Part shown: positions 24,153 to 35,975 of the stretch, piece after piece | How the letters are laid out: each line of letters opens with the position of its first letter | Numbering within the stretch: the stretch's first letter is position 1 | Translations under genes and position numbers: made by a program | From: Colletotrichum lupini | Lineage: Eukaryota; Ascomycota; Sordariomycetes; Glomerellales; Glomerellaceae | Assembly (NCBI RefSeq): GCF_023278565.1 | Contig: NC_064681.1 | Span: 1,054,001 to 1,118,000, forward strand | Length of the DNA: 64,000 nt | Direction: 5' to 3' | The notes under the pieces: model-generated | Told to the model about the DNA's origin: nothing | Database searches by the model: none | Seen by the model: only the letters and a program-made list of their open reading frames with translations

Positions 24153-24346
24153 AGAGAGGGTTTTGGGAGACGAAAGGATTCGGGAGAGAAGTGCTTCACC
24201 GGCAGAAACTTAGACGAAAATAATGAGAAAGAACGACTATTCAAAGTTACGTTGCAGGGACATCGTCACGAAACAAGTACACCAAATCTCATGAGCCATA
24301 CTACATTACTACAGCTAACATGGATACTGCATTACAACAACGAAGC
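24153..24346. other. short 3' spacer
   Basis: A 194-base convergent spacer between the SDR and the hydrolase; no gene. Confidence 0.5.
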
Positions 24347-25826
24347 CTAGATCTTGCTAGACATGACGCTCTCCATCCATGGGTACACCGACCCGTTAGC
24401 CATGGGGTATCCCATATGCAATGCCCCCGAGAAGAACCTGGCCTCCTTGGGCGTGCCGTACTCGAACAGCATCATAGAGTCCTCTATAGGCATCAATCCG
24501 TCCAGAGTACCCTACATCGGCGTGTCAGTCACTTCGCCCATGCGAGAAAAAACAGAGCCGTTGGACTTACGTTAATCAACAGCAGCCGCGTCGAGGGCTT
24601 CTCAATGATACCAGTCTCCAACAGCGAAAACTTCTTCTGCACGCCCGCCTTGTATTCCTCCACGGACTTGTAACCATGTTTCATGGCCATGGCGGGCGTT
24701 AAACTACAAGTTGCATTAGCGATATGATCTCCTGGCAGCCCTGGACAGACTTCACTCACAGGAACGGATACTCGTGACCATCGGCCTTCTCCAGCCACTC
24801 GGGGTCAAAGAAGTAATGGCACCCAGCACCCTGCGCAATCGACCCGATCAAGCGCTCGCGGTGGGTATGCGCGATGCGAATGGCATAGTACCCTCCCGAG
24901 CTGAGACCCCAAACCATGACCCGGCTCGTGTCGAACCGGCCGTCCGCCGCAATCCAGTCGAGCACGCTGCTCCACAGCCGATCGGGGCTTTCGGGATCGG
25001 CCGAGTCGGCAGGGCAGTCGGCCGTGCCGGGGATCTCGACAATGACGCTTCCCCACCCTCGAGCGAGGAACTCGTCGGAGCGGACGGTGTTGTCGGGCCG
25101 GTACCCGTCGAGACCCGTCATCAGGATCACGACAGGGCTGGGCTTGCTCTGCGACGCGCTCGGGGGCACTCTCACGTATGCCGGGATGGATTTCCAGTCC
25201 CCGCCCTTGGCGTGGGCGTGCGGGATGTCGATCTCGTCAATGGGGCAATCCCAGGATTGCGCCGCCTTCATGTATGCGCGCTTTTGAGCTTCCCACGCCT
25301 TCCACTTGACCTGGCAACTAATCTCGGGGTAGGCCGTGATGTAGGGGAACCGGGCGATTCGGTAGACCGTGCAGGCTCTGAGGTATAGGTCGCTTGCCTC
25401 CTTCTTGTTACCGGCCATGATCGCCTCGTCCCCCTTGGAGGTCAGCGACTCGGCGATGGGGAAGAAAGCCTCCGTGTAAGCGGTGGAGTTTCCGTCATTG
25501 ATGTTGTTCTTGCGTATTGTCAGTCGCTTCTCTCTCCACTGCCTCTCTTCAAAAGCAGCTAACCTTGATTAAGTGTTCGAAAATGGGCTCAAAGTCCTCA
25601 TACTGTCCATCGTGGAAGGGATACACACTCTTGGTGCACTATATTGTGCCAGTCAGCATGCTGCCCCGTCAAAGATTCATGTTTTCTCACGTACCGGAAA
25701 CTTCCACTTGGTCTCCCAGAGGGCCTTGATACCCTGGTGATGAGGCATGGTCCTCTCAAAGGCTTCAGTGCCCATCACCCACTGCCGCTTGCCATCCTCC
25801 TGCTCCGGAAGCTTGTGCGGCGACAT
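24347..25826 (-). CDS. Ayg1-like alpha/beta hydrolase (polyketide chain-shortening family)
   Basis: Five exons: 25826-25695, 25638-25564, 25508-24760, 24703-24571 and 24511-24347; 417 residues, close to known Ayg1 proteins (about 400). In Aspergillus and Wangiella, Ayg1/Yg1 releases an acyl chain from a naphthopyrone precursor to form tetrahydroxynaphthalene for DHN-melanin. Family hallmarks seen: the helical lid region ([20 protein letters not shown]), [13 protein letters not shown], and [19 protein letters not shown]. The triad is the nucleophile Ser272 in GLSSGG, Asp367 ([11 protein letters not shown]) and His395 (GALHMGYP). All are intact, so the enzyme should be active. No signal peptide is evident. 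No polyketide synthase lies within this window, so the melanin role is not supported by context. Confidence 0.9.
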
Positions 25827-27628
25827 GATGTAAGGTTTTTAGGAGACGACCCGAACGGATCTCTGCTTCGTGAACAATGGCAGTCGGCCCTTGGCAACGT
25901 GTATTGGCTTTACTTTGCTGCTGCTTCGGCGGCGAACAACTTCTCGGCTGGACGTTCTGCTCAAGACTCTGCTTGCGGTATCAGTATATTTTCATCATCC
26001 GGCAGGCTAATTCAATGCAACAAAAACAATATTTGCATTCACACACCCTTGAAGCGCAATGTGGGTTTAAAGGAGAATAGCAATGCAGTGGTGACTTACT
26101 CTGACTGAAGTGAAGCGATTCGCACGCGAACAATGGCAGAATGCAGGTCCTCGATCATTGTGGGAGACAGAGTGCAACGGTGCAGAAGCTAATTTATATA
26201 TGATATGAAAGTACCCTGGATCTGCAGACGCCAAATGGATCCAATGACGACGCGCGCTCGGAGTTCTAAGGGTTGGACTTGCAGACTTATGATATAGTTC
26301 CGTGGTGCTTTTGCGTCGGACTTTGGTAGTGGTAGTTGGGGATATCCGTTGTCCGATCGTGAGACGCTTGCGACTGCACGCCAGAGGGGGGGAAAAAAGG
26401 GGACATGGTGGCCGGCCGTCTTATACGACGGCGCCATGGTCAGCTCCCGTCAGCCATTTGCGACGAAAGAAGCGCTTTGGCCACGCATGTGAAGGATCTG
26501 TGAGGCGTACGAGGCACCCAAAGTGATGGCCCTGACTCTGATATTTTGCCCGAGCTGCCTCACATTGCGGTGCGCCTGATTGTTTGGAAGGGGGAAGCTC
26601 CGATGAAGTGCGGAAGAAGCCAGGGCGGGCCTCCGTGTATGCGGTCTTGCCGCAACGATGACGGAGATGGCCGGAGGTCGTACGGCTTGGCCACAACCTG
26701 GATCCGGTCTCACTCACTTTACTCGATTGCCATAATTCTTTGTCACCTCCCCGCGCCACTGCAGACTAAACAAAGCATTCATCGCAGGAGCAGCGAGAGA
26801 AGGACACCTAACCTGTCACACACTGCTTAAATTGGAGAATGCGAGTGACCAGACGCCAGAGAAACCAAACCGATTTCAGTCAAAGCATGTGAAACGCGGG
26901 GGGCAGCTTCTTGACGATCCGCGATTCAATGGCTGACGATCCGACCGGCCTGCCACGGGCAAGACAGCTGGACCCTTTCCATGCCGTAAGCTCCTGGCGC
27001 CGCAGACAGGCTCCCCCATGGTGGCGCTTTGAGAAGGGCCAAAGTATGTCACGGGTGCCAGCCACTCGGGTGCGCACGCAAGTGAGCAGTGATCTGAAGG
27101 TGGTCATTGTAGACACAGTGGTGCAGTGCGACCCTCACTGCGGCTGGACAAGAACTCGTTGGCCTGGCGACAGAACAACAAGGAGATGGACACAAGCCAC
27201 CAGCAGCAACTGCGGCGTGTGCGAGCAGTGAGTCAAGAGCTGTCTAGATTCGAGTCAAGTATTGGGACTGGCAGATGTGCCCGGACACGTCAAGTTTCGA
27301 GGTTGGTCAAACAATACTAGACGGACCTGAAATGGGTCGCAGGGACTTAAGGAAGAAGGATGCAGGTGGTTGATGGGTTTCTATTCTTCATTACGTCGTT
27401 CTTCTTGTCTCTTCGGAAGCGAGCTTGGCGCTCGTCTGATCTAGCATCTGGTGTCTCTAGCATCTAGAGCTTCTGTCCTAGTACTCAACATCAGCAGCTC
27501 ACTGATGCAATTCGAGCCTGTAGTACAAAAACGAACGGAGCCGACCCCGGGCCCGGACCGATCAGGTGGTCTGATATGGGACGGGACGACAGCCAAAAGG
27601 CGAGTGGTGAGGCGGAAAAAACAAAAGG
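25827..27628. other. intergenic, no gene seen
   Basis: About 1.8 kb: the promoter side of the hydrolase gene and the 3' side of GNA1. Short open frames (for example 26421-26759, 26546-26830 and 26911-27231) lack introns, conserved motifs or convincing codon use. Nothing else stands out. Confidence 0.5.
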
Positions 27629-28225
27629 CTACTGGGCCTTACTCTTGTCTCCCTCGTAGTAGTGGGCCATCTCGAGCCCGGCTCTCCTGAAGCCGCACTT
27701 GACGTAGAAGCCCTCGTTGGCCTCGCTACAGTCAAGGATGCTCTTGTAGCAACCGACCTTGGCTGCGATGAAATCTAGAGCCTGGATGATGCGCAAGCCG
27801 AGCTTCTTGCCCTGCTGATCCTTTGCAACGGCAATGTCTTCGATGTGGCCGACGAGACCAAGGTTATGGATGCTGTACGGAGGAAGAGCAAAGGTCAGTA
27901 GGATTCTTTTGTGGCATGCCCAATTACGAGCGGCTCAAACTGACAACTTGCGCTCGACGATCAAGGCGCCGGTTCCGACAACGGTCTTGGTATTTGTGTC
28001 CTCAATGACAAGAATGTAGTATCCGTCACTCTTGGACAGCCATTGGTAGCGTTCCGCGAATTGGGCCTCGCCAATCTCACCAACGGTGGTCAAGACACGC
28101 AGGCAGTCGAGGAAACCTGTGTTGTAGTCGGATTGACGAAGAGCACGCACGATGTAGCCCTCGGGAAGAGCAGCGGCGACGGTGGGGGAGACGAGGTCGT
28201 CGGTGAAGAGTCCGGCTTCAGCCAT
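27629..28225 (-). CDS. gna1: glucosamine 6-phosphate N-acetyltransferase
   Basis: Exons 28225-27945 and 27872-27629; 174 residues. It transfers acetyl from acetyl-CoA to glucosamine 6-phosphate, a step of the UDP-GlcNAc pathway that feeds chitin, GPI and N-glycans. The GNAT fold is plain: LPEGYIVRALRQSDYNTGFLDCL at the N-terminus, the strand VVGTGALIVERKF, then the family core HNLGLVGHIEDIAVAKDQQG followed by KKLGLRIIQALD (acetyl-CoA binding), and ILDCSEANEGFYVKCGF at the C-terminus. The splice joins KF to IHNLG exactly as the family requires. The donor is GTCAGT, weaker than the usual GTAAGT. An alternative read-through would stop five codons past the donor and lose the CoA site. Confidence 0.93.
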
Positions 28226-30520
28226 TGCGACTGCGATTACGATACGATTGCAACTACGGTATGGGAGCTGTTCGGTCGGGATAGATCTCTCGGAGCTTCT
28301 TGGCCGACGAAGGCTCGACAAAGATTGGATCGACTGGTTGGGGACGGGTCGGATTGAGCTGTCGCTGAGGTACGCTACGATGGAACGGCAGACAGAGGCG
28401 CTTTAGTCGATTGGCTGGCGAAGCTTTCGTTGGGGGAAAAGCTGCAGAGGATGCGATGCGGTGAGGTGCCAAAATGGAGAGCGAAGCGGTGAAGATATCG
28501 GAGGGAGGGTGCGATGGAGAAAAGAGAGACAGCGTCAGTGGCAGAGAGCGAGAGAAAGTGAGGAAGCACTGTCGTAGATAGGTTATTGATGTAGGCGCGA
28601 TGTTTGCAGAGTTGCCCTTCCTTATCCGTCGGTCGGAGTGGGCAACTTGCGGCAAGTAAACACCCTACTGCGCAAGGTACGAATACCTGCGTCAACCAGG
28701 ACAGGGTTTCAGGGCCCAGGGTGCCAGGGCAGCGAGGTAGCAGCAGCAAGGCATCGCAGATCTGCATCCACGTCGTTCACATTGTACCCATCAGGGGTTC
28801 ACTCATACCTACGTGCGGAGCACATCTCACTATTGTACACTCCGTACGGAATAAGGTAGGCGGATATTACATTGTGCTCACTCTCAGCCTCTTCTAGTCA
28901 TCAACACGGCCTCCCATCCATCCGTCCTCGTCAAGACTGCTTGAAGAACCGTAGATAGTGTCTGAAGTTTGGGAGCAGATCTAATTATTTTCAACGTAGG
29001 GTGTCCAGTCCAGGTCCCAGGAACGAGTCGAGGCGTGGACCTTGAGCTGTTGCTCCGCCTCTGCATTCCGTCAAAATGTGCCATCTCATTGGTTGCGGGA
29101 AAGGAGCTGGCCCCTAATTAAGGTAAGCTGACGTGCGGTTCCCAGGCCCGTATCCGCCTGCACGGGACGATCTCGAGGCTTTTCTGCGTGTAGCTATTCA
29201 TAGTATACGGGAAGCCACTTTGAGAGAGTCCAACCCGAGAATTTCAAGAGTCGGAGAACTTGAGAAGTCCTTAGACATCGGCAGGCTTCCTTGGCTCTTA
29301 AAGGCAAGTCAACCATCGACCATCTCGAGAGACTCGACGCCATCATAATCCCACTCATCCAAATGCCTGCATCACATCACATCACATCTTCCCACCTTTG
29401 GGCCTGTCGATCGCCGAGGCAGCAAGGTACCCGGCGCATGTCCGTCCCAACCATCGGGGCCAGCCGCCGGCCGAGGTACGGGTTGGAAGCTGCAGTCTGC
29501 GGCTCTACATATTCCATGGACAGCATGATATCGCCCATGATGTACGGATAGATAAGGTAGCAAGGCTATGTACTGCTTAGGCAGCCGTGGCAATGGTTCA
29601 AGAAGCCACTGAGAAGTCGTAAACTCAATCGTGCCGCACAGATGAGAGAAATACTCAGGAGTCAAGCCACACCGAGATGCACATCTACAGTAGAGTAAGG
29701 TAGGTAGCTATATCTGTAAGTGCGGGCAAAGGTGAAAAGGGGGAAAAGACCGTTCCTACTGACGATAATTGGAAGGATGCGCCTCAACCGCCTGAACCGC
29801 CTCCCACTACGACGGAGGCATCACTGACCCTGTTTGCCTCTTACATACCTGAAGGTATACAAGTCAAAGTACATGTACCCATCACCTCAGCATTCCTCCC
29901 GTCTGGAATGCCATGGTCCCAGCTGGTCTTCCCAAAGACAAGTGCATGTACAAACACGGCAATGTCCCTCCAAGTCCCCTTGGTACCTTACCACCTTGCC
30001 TAACAGTAGGTAGACACTCCAGTTGCCGAGTACTTTAGACCACTCACGTCAGGTCAGACTTGGATGACGGGCAACCTCGCAGCTACAAGCTTATCGGTTG
30101 GATGCCAACCGAGAATGAGACGCTACAAGTGAGACGTGCACCTGCTGATAACGAACCTCACATTGTGGTGGCAGCCACCAGCTACCCCGTGCTACCTCCC
30201 TCACCTTGGACTGATACAAAAGTAAAGAAGCCTCGAGTATTCAATAAAGCACCAACTACTTACCTCACCACAAGGCGGACTCATTTTGCCTTGGATTGTG
30301 ATTCCTTCGGGGCATATCGTAGAGTTGTGGAGGAGGACAGACACCTTACTTTATGGTAAGGAACGTCTTCGGATTTACCTGCTTGCTGAGAAACACTTTG
30401 ATGCGTACTTTTATAGTAACTTACCTCTCTCGCCGTCTGATTTCTTCCGAATATAGATACGCAGCTAGTGTTGGCCCAACCATCACAAGCCTTATGTACA
30501 CATCCAAACAGTCTGAAGCG
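28226..30520. other. intergenic, no gene seen
   Basis: About 2.3 kb between GNA1 and the AT-rich element. Composition is ordinary, with scattered GGTACC/GTACCT-like words. Several short frames occur, but none is gene-like. Confidence 0.5.
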
Positions 30521-30524
30521 TCCA

Positions 30525-30558
30525 TTATAGCAGACTATAAGAGGCACTCCGCTAAAAC
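30525..30558 (+). repeat. left terminal inverted repeat
   Basis: Begins TTATAGCAGACTATAAGAGG. The core GAGGCACTCCGC is identical to the right end read on the opposite strand. All five mismatches to the right copy make this copy richer in A/T. Confidence 0.75.
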
Positions 30559-33500
30559 ACTTTTTTTATATATTAAAGTAGAAATCGTATTTTACGGTTA
30601 CCTTACTACTTAGGATAAGGTTTAGATTAGTATAATAACTTATAAATAGGGGTTATAAAGATTTATAATTTAAAAAATACTTTAATTTCGTAATATATTA
30701 AACCGTATAATAATATATAAAATCGTATAATATCGTACCCTAATATAAAAGTTTTTTTTCTTTTTATAACTTTATTATAAAAGTAATTACTACTTTTTAC
30801 CCTTTTATAAATAAAAATTACTTTTTACTTAAGTTATTAAACTAATAGCTCGCTTATAAATATTATAATATAAATTTATAATAATTTCTAGTTTTTATAT
30901 AAAACGTTATTAAACTAATTAACTTTATAATACCTCCTTATAAAGCTATTTTAAAATGACTGATTAATAATAATATTTATATAAGCTCTGCCCTTTTTAT
31001 ATAATAAGAACGTATAAATATATAAGCCTTAATATTAATAAAATCTCTTTTTATAAGCTTAAAAGAGCGGGAACGAAGTATTTAATAAATAAATAAAAAG
31101 CTAAAGTAATTATTAATAATTAATATCTTTATTATATTATATAACATATCCTTTTTTAAGAACGAACTTAACGGTTTCTAAATAACGACTTATATTAATA
31201 TCTAAGTTATTAAGAAGTTTATTAAAAAACTTTAGTTTAATCGCTTTTTAACGTTTATTTTATATTTAAATATAATATAATTTATTATTTTATATTTTAT
31301 AATAAATTAGTAAATTTTGTTAATAAAGTAGATAGTATTTTTAATTAATATAAAAAATCTTTATAATATTTTAAAATACTATAAAATAGCGTACGAAGCT
31401 ATAAGTTTAAAGAGATTTCTTTTTAAAACTACGATTTTATATAAAAAAGATAATTACTAACTTTTTATTATTTTTCAAACTAAAATTAAGTTATTAGTTA
31501 TTAAACCTTAGCTAATAAAAAAGGGAAAAGGTTATATAAAACTAATTATAATTAAAACTTTAGGCAAAACGACGTATAGAAATGTTTTAAAAACACGGCT
31601 TTTAATAAGTATTAGTATTAAACTAACGATAAAGATTAAGGAGGAATTATTAGTTAAGTAAGAAAAAGAGATTATTAAAAAAGAGGTAAAGGCTAAAAAA
31701 AAGGTTAAAAAAAATAAAAACAATAAAAAAGATAAGATTATAGTAGTTTAATAAAAAGATAAAGTTTATAATAATAAATAACTTAGTATATTATAAAAAT
31801 AAAAACGAGTATTCTCGTTAGTAAATAGTTTAGAATAAACTATAATTATATTTATAATTCCTTTTTATCCTTAGTATTACTCGTAATTACGAAACTATTT
31901 AATACTCTAAGATTAATTCTAAAGTTTTCTAATCTCTATTTAACTTATATAATACTGCCCTATAGTTTACTAAGTAAAGTAACTTTTAGTTAGAGCTTAT
32001 TATATATATACTACTTTAAATAAATACGAAGATATTAATATGCTTTAAAATTAAAATAATTAGCCTCGCTAAACTTCGTACTTTTAGCTAATATAGTTAG
32101 AGAGCCCTTAATAATTAAAATATAAATTTATAAAGTAGCTTAAAGAAAATATATATCTAAATTATTACTATTCTAAATAGTATTTAATAATTATTAAACT
32201 TAGTTTTAATTAATTAGTTATATAAAGTCTTATATAGTTTATAACGTAAATTAATAATATAGTTATTATAGCTAACTAGAAATAATATAAGGGCGACCTT
32301 TTTAATAACGAATTCGATAAGAGTTCTAAATTTATATAAAGTTAATAAAATTAAAACGAATTAGTAGTATATACGTAAATAGAAATATAATCTAGTTAAA
32401 GAGTATATTTATATAGAATAGCCCTTAGAACTTAAGTAGTTAGAAATATTCTTATAAACATAAGTATATTTATATATATTAAAATATATATTACTTACTT
32501 ATTAATATACTAATTTATTTTAATAAAGACTATTTTACTAACTTTTAATTTTAATATTATAAATACTTTTACTAAAGATTTAGTAATTACGGAATATAAT
32601 TAAACTTTTTATTATTAAATAGTATTATAAAAAGTAGTAATAAATACTAAATATAAGAATAGTTTCTTTTTTTTAATCTAAACGAACTCGTAATAGCGTA
32701 AATCCCCGTTATTAAATAATAATAAAATATTATATAAATATATTCCGGGACGTATAAGTAAAAACCCCTCTATAGAACTATATAATAAATTACGAATAAG
32801 TATTAATATTAGTATAGATCTTAAATCTAAATAGTAAAAGCTTATCGTACGTATTTAAAAACTAAATATAATTTAGTTTAGGAATTATAAACCCTTTATA
32901 ATAGTACCTTATTTTACTTCATTAATTTTAAACTTATTATAAAAAGGTTTTATAATATATAAAATAAAGTTTATTTTAGCTAATAATATAAGCTTATTAA
33001 TAAACTTATATATAAAGATACTTTTTACCGTACCTTTTATTACGAAGGTAACTTTGTTTACCTTATTATTCGCCTTATTATTAATATTACGTAAGCAAAC
33101 TATATACCATATTAATCTACGATTTCTGTAGATTATTATAGGTATTAATTATGTAAGTAATACTGCTTATATAAGCTTACGTGAGCAATGGAAAGCACTG
33201 GAAGGTAACTGAATAAGCTGGAATTCTCTCGAGGCGGAATTACGTACTACGATTACGCATTCACTTACGTATACGCTTATTAATTATATCATAATTAATA
33301 AGTAATGGAATATTTTAGTAGGAGGTTTTTATGCCTATATATAGGCGTGTATTTACCTACCTAGACCTTTCGTTAAGCAAGCAACTTCTTATATAGTAAT
33401 TTAACTATATTACTCTCTTTATTATAAAAACCTCTTTTATATACGCTTATTTCCCCTATATTCATATATTCTTGCTTCTATATGAATATTCACTTTCTAT

Positions 33501-35937
33501 ATTCTTTATAAGAATATCCCGCATTACCTCGTTAAAGCTATACGTGCTAGACCTTTTAATACGGTAAGTAACTTTTAATATACTAAAAAAGAACTTTTCT
33601 AATTATTATTATATAATTACGAGCTATTTTAGTATTTATTATTACTAAAGCTAATTTTATTAACGAAGTATTAATGATCCTATAGCTATAATTATAAATC
33701 CTTTAGACTAGAGTTAAAAAAAGATATCTTTATTATTTAAATATTATTAAAAGAATAATTCTTAAATACGAATTAATAAATCCTTAAAAAAGACCGTACG
33801 CTCTTCTCGTTATAAGTCCTATTTCGTAAGTTAACGTTCGAAAGTTCGCTTTATAATTCTAGTATTAAAAACTATAAAAATATATATAATAATTATATTA
33901 TAAGTCTAATTACTCTCTAACTTTATAATAATTATCGTTCGATATAATAAAAAATTAATACATAGTCGTACTATTTTAAAAAAGTAATAATATATAAAAT
34001 AAGAAACTAAAAAAGAAATTTTAAGTAAGGTGTAAATATTTATATATAATTATAGCGATATATAGGGGTATTCTTTTATTTATAAAGTCTTATAAGTATA
34101 TATATAAAAATATAAACGCTTATAGGGATCTATAATACTAAAAAAATTAAAAAAGTATATAACGATAATATATAATAAATAAAAGTTTTATAATTTTATT
34201 AAAAACGTTAAACTTTAGGGGGAGCTTTTATATAGTTAGTTATGGCCTTTTATAAGCTAAACTAAGTATATATACTTTAGTTTATAGTTAATAAGTACCC
34301 TTCGACTCTGTAAGGGCCTTATTACTTAAGTATTAAGCCTAACCGTACTATATTTTAATATATATTTATATAAATTCTTATACTATACTATATAAAAATA
34401 TTGAATTAATTACTCTTTACTCGGAGTTTATATAAGTTAATAACGCTCTTTATAATCCTATACATTATTATATATACTCTCTTTATTATTTTTAACTTAT
34501 TTAGTTACTTATTTAAGAGCTTTTATTATTATATAAAAGTATATAGCGGGGATAGTACTTAGAGACTTAAGTAGAGCGCTATTATAGATTTTATTATAAC
34601 TTTTATAATTACGACCGTACTTAACGACCTTAATAAACGTATTACGAGTTAATACGAATTATAAGTAAATTATAAATAAATATAAGGTAGTATAAAGTAA
34701 TATATAAGTAATAACGGGAGGTATAACGAGCGTATAATTATATATAGTAAATATATAATTATAATTAGAATAGCCTTTATTTATAAAAGTAACGTAATTA
34801 ATAAAAATACCTTTACTAGCCTTATAATAAGCGCACGACTCGGTACTAATCTTAGCGTTATTATATACGGTCGTTTAAATAGTATTAATAACCTAAGTAC
34901 GAGTTATAGTAATATCCGGGGGTATATAACGGCTATTTTTAATAATCTTAGGGTTAAGCTTAATTTAATACTAAGGCTAAATTATATAAGTTAGTATAGT
35001 AATATTAAATAGTATAGGGTAATATATACTAACTTATATAATACTAAGGTTATAGATTTAATAAAAAGTTTTTAAAAAAGAAGATAAAGAGCTTATAAAT
35101 AATATAAAAATCTATATAATAAAGAAACTATTATATAGAGGTATATATATTAATAAGGAGGTAAGAGGTTATTTTATAAAACATAAAGTCGTTAGGGTAC
35201 TACGTAAGTTAATATATAGGGACCGTTAGGAGCTATATACTTTTAATACGGGCCGGAACGCTATATTAAATACTTATTATAAGTATTATATAGCATATGT
35301 AATTATTAAAAAAGAGAGTATCCTATATGAAATTATTAGTATATATACGTAAATAGTTAATACTAAAGAAAAAAGTAAATAAAAAGAATTAAATTATAAA
35401 TAGGTATATATATATAATTATACTTATAATTGCGCGTATATTAGCCTAAGAAGAAGCATAATTACTAATTAATAAAAATTATATTAGTAATTGCGTATAA
35501 AATTACTTAATTATACTTAATTAATATTTCTAATTAGTAAATTACGAATATTATACTTATACTTGCGTATATAATTAGGTAATAATAATAAAAATAAAGT
35601 AAAAAAGGGTATAAAGTATAATAAAGCGAAATATAGTCGCTAATAAGTAACTATAAGGGCGTAAGTAAATTACTTACTTTACTTAAGGAATATTAAGTTA
35701 GTTAAAAAAAAAAGGAAATTAATTAGTAATAGAAATTAGTAAGTAGGATATACCCCCTAGCTACTTTACTTTTACTAAGTAGCATAACTACCCTTACGTA
35801 ACTATTACTATTTATAGTTATAAGTAATTCCTTATAATAATATACGGGATTTATTATAATATTTATTTATATATATAAAAAAGTCGCGCTATTAATGCCT
35901 AAAATTTACGGTAGCCGTAGGTTTATTAGAAAGAACG

Positions 35938-35971
35938 GTTTTGGCGGAGTGCCTCTTGTAGTCTGCCGTAG
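35938..35971 (-). repeat. right terminal inverted repeat
   Basis: Read on the minus strand it begins CTACGGCAGACTACAAGAGG. It retains C and G where the left copy has T and A, so it is closer to the ancestral end. It lies at the sharp transition from AT-rich to normal sequence. Confidence 0.75.
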
Positions 35972-35975
35972 TCCA

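Larger units (their letters stand above)
30521..35975. mobile_element. RIP-degraded DNA transposon with terminal inverted repeats
   Basis: An extremely AT-rich block, almost devoid of frames over 60 codons, with abrupt edges. Its ends are inverted copies: 30525-30558 on the plus strand matches the reverse complement of 35938-35971 at 29 of 34 positions. All five differences are C>T or G>A in the left copy, two of them in CpA context, the RIP signature. TCCA flanks both ends (30521-30524 and 35972-35975), which fits a 4-bp target duplication. A TA duplication two bases inward (Tc1/mariner style) is also possible because TA lies next to both ends. No transposase is readable, so the superfamily is unknown. 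The length, about 5.45 kb, is large for Tc1/mariner and may include nested insertions. Confidence 0.78.

Noticed and set aside
31532..31723. 63-codon hydrophobic frame inside the AT-rich block
   Set aside because: AT-driven Ile/Leu/Phe composition expected by chance in RIP-decayed DNA.
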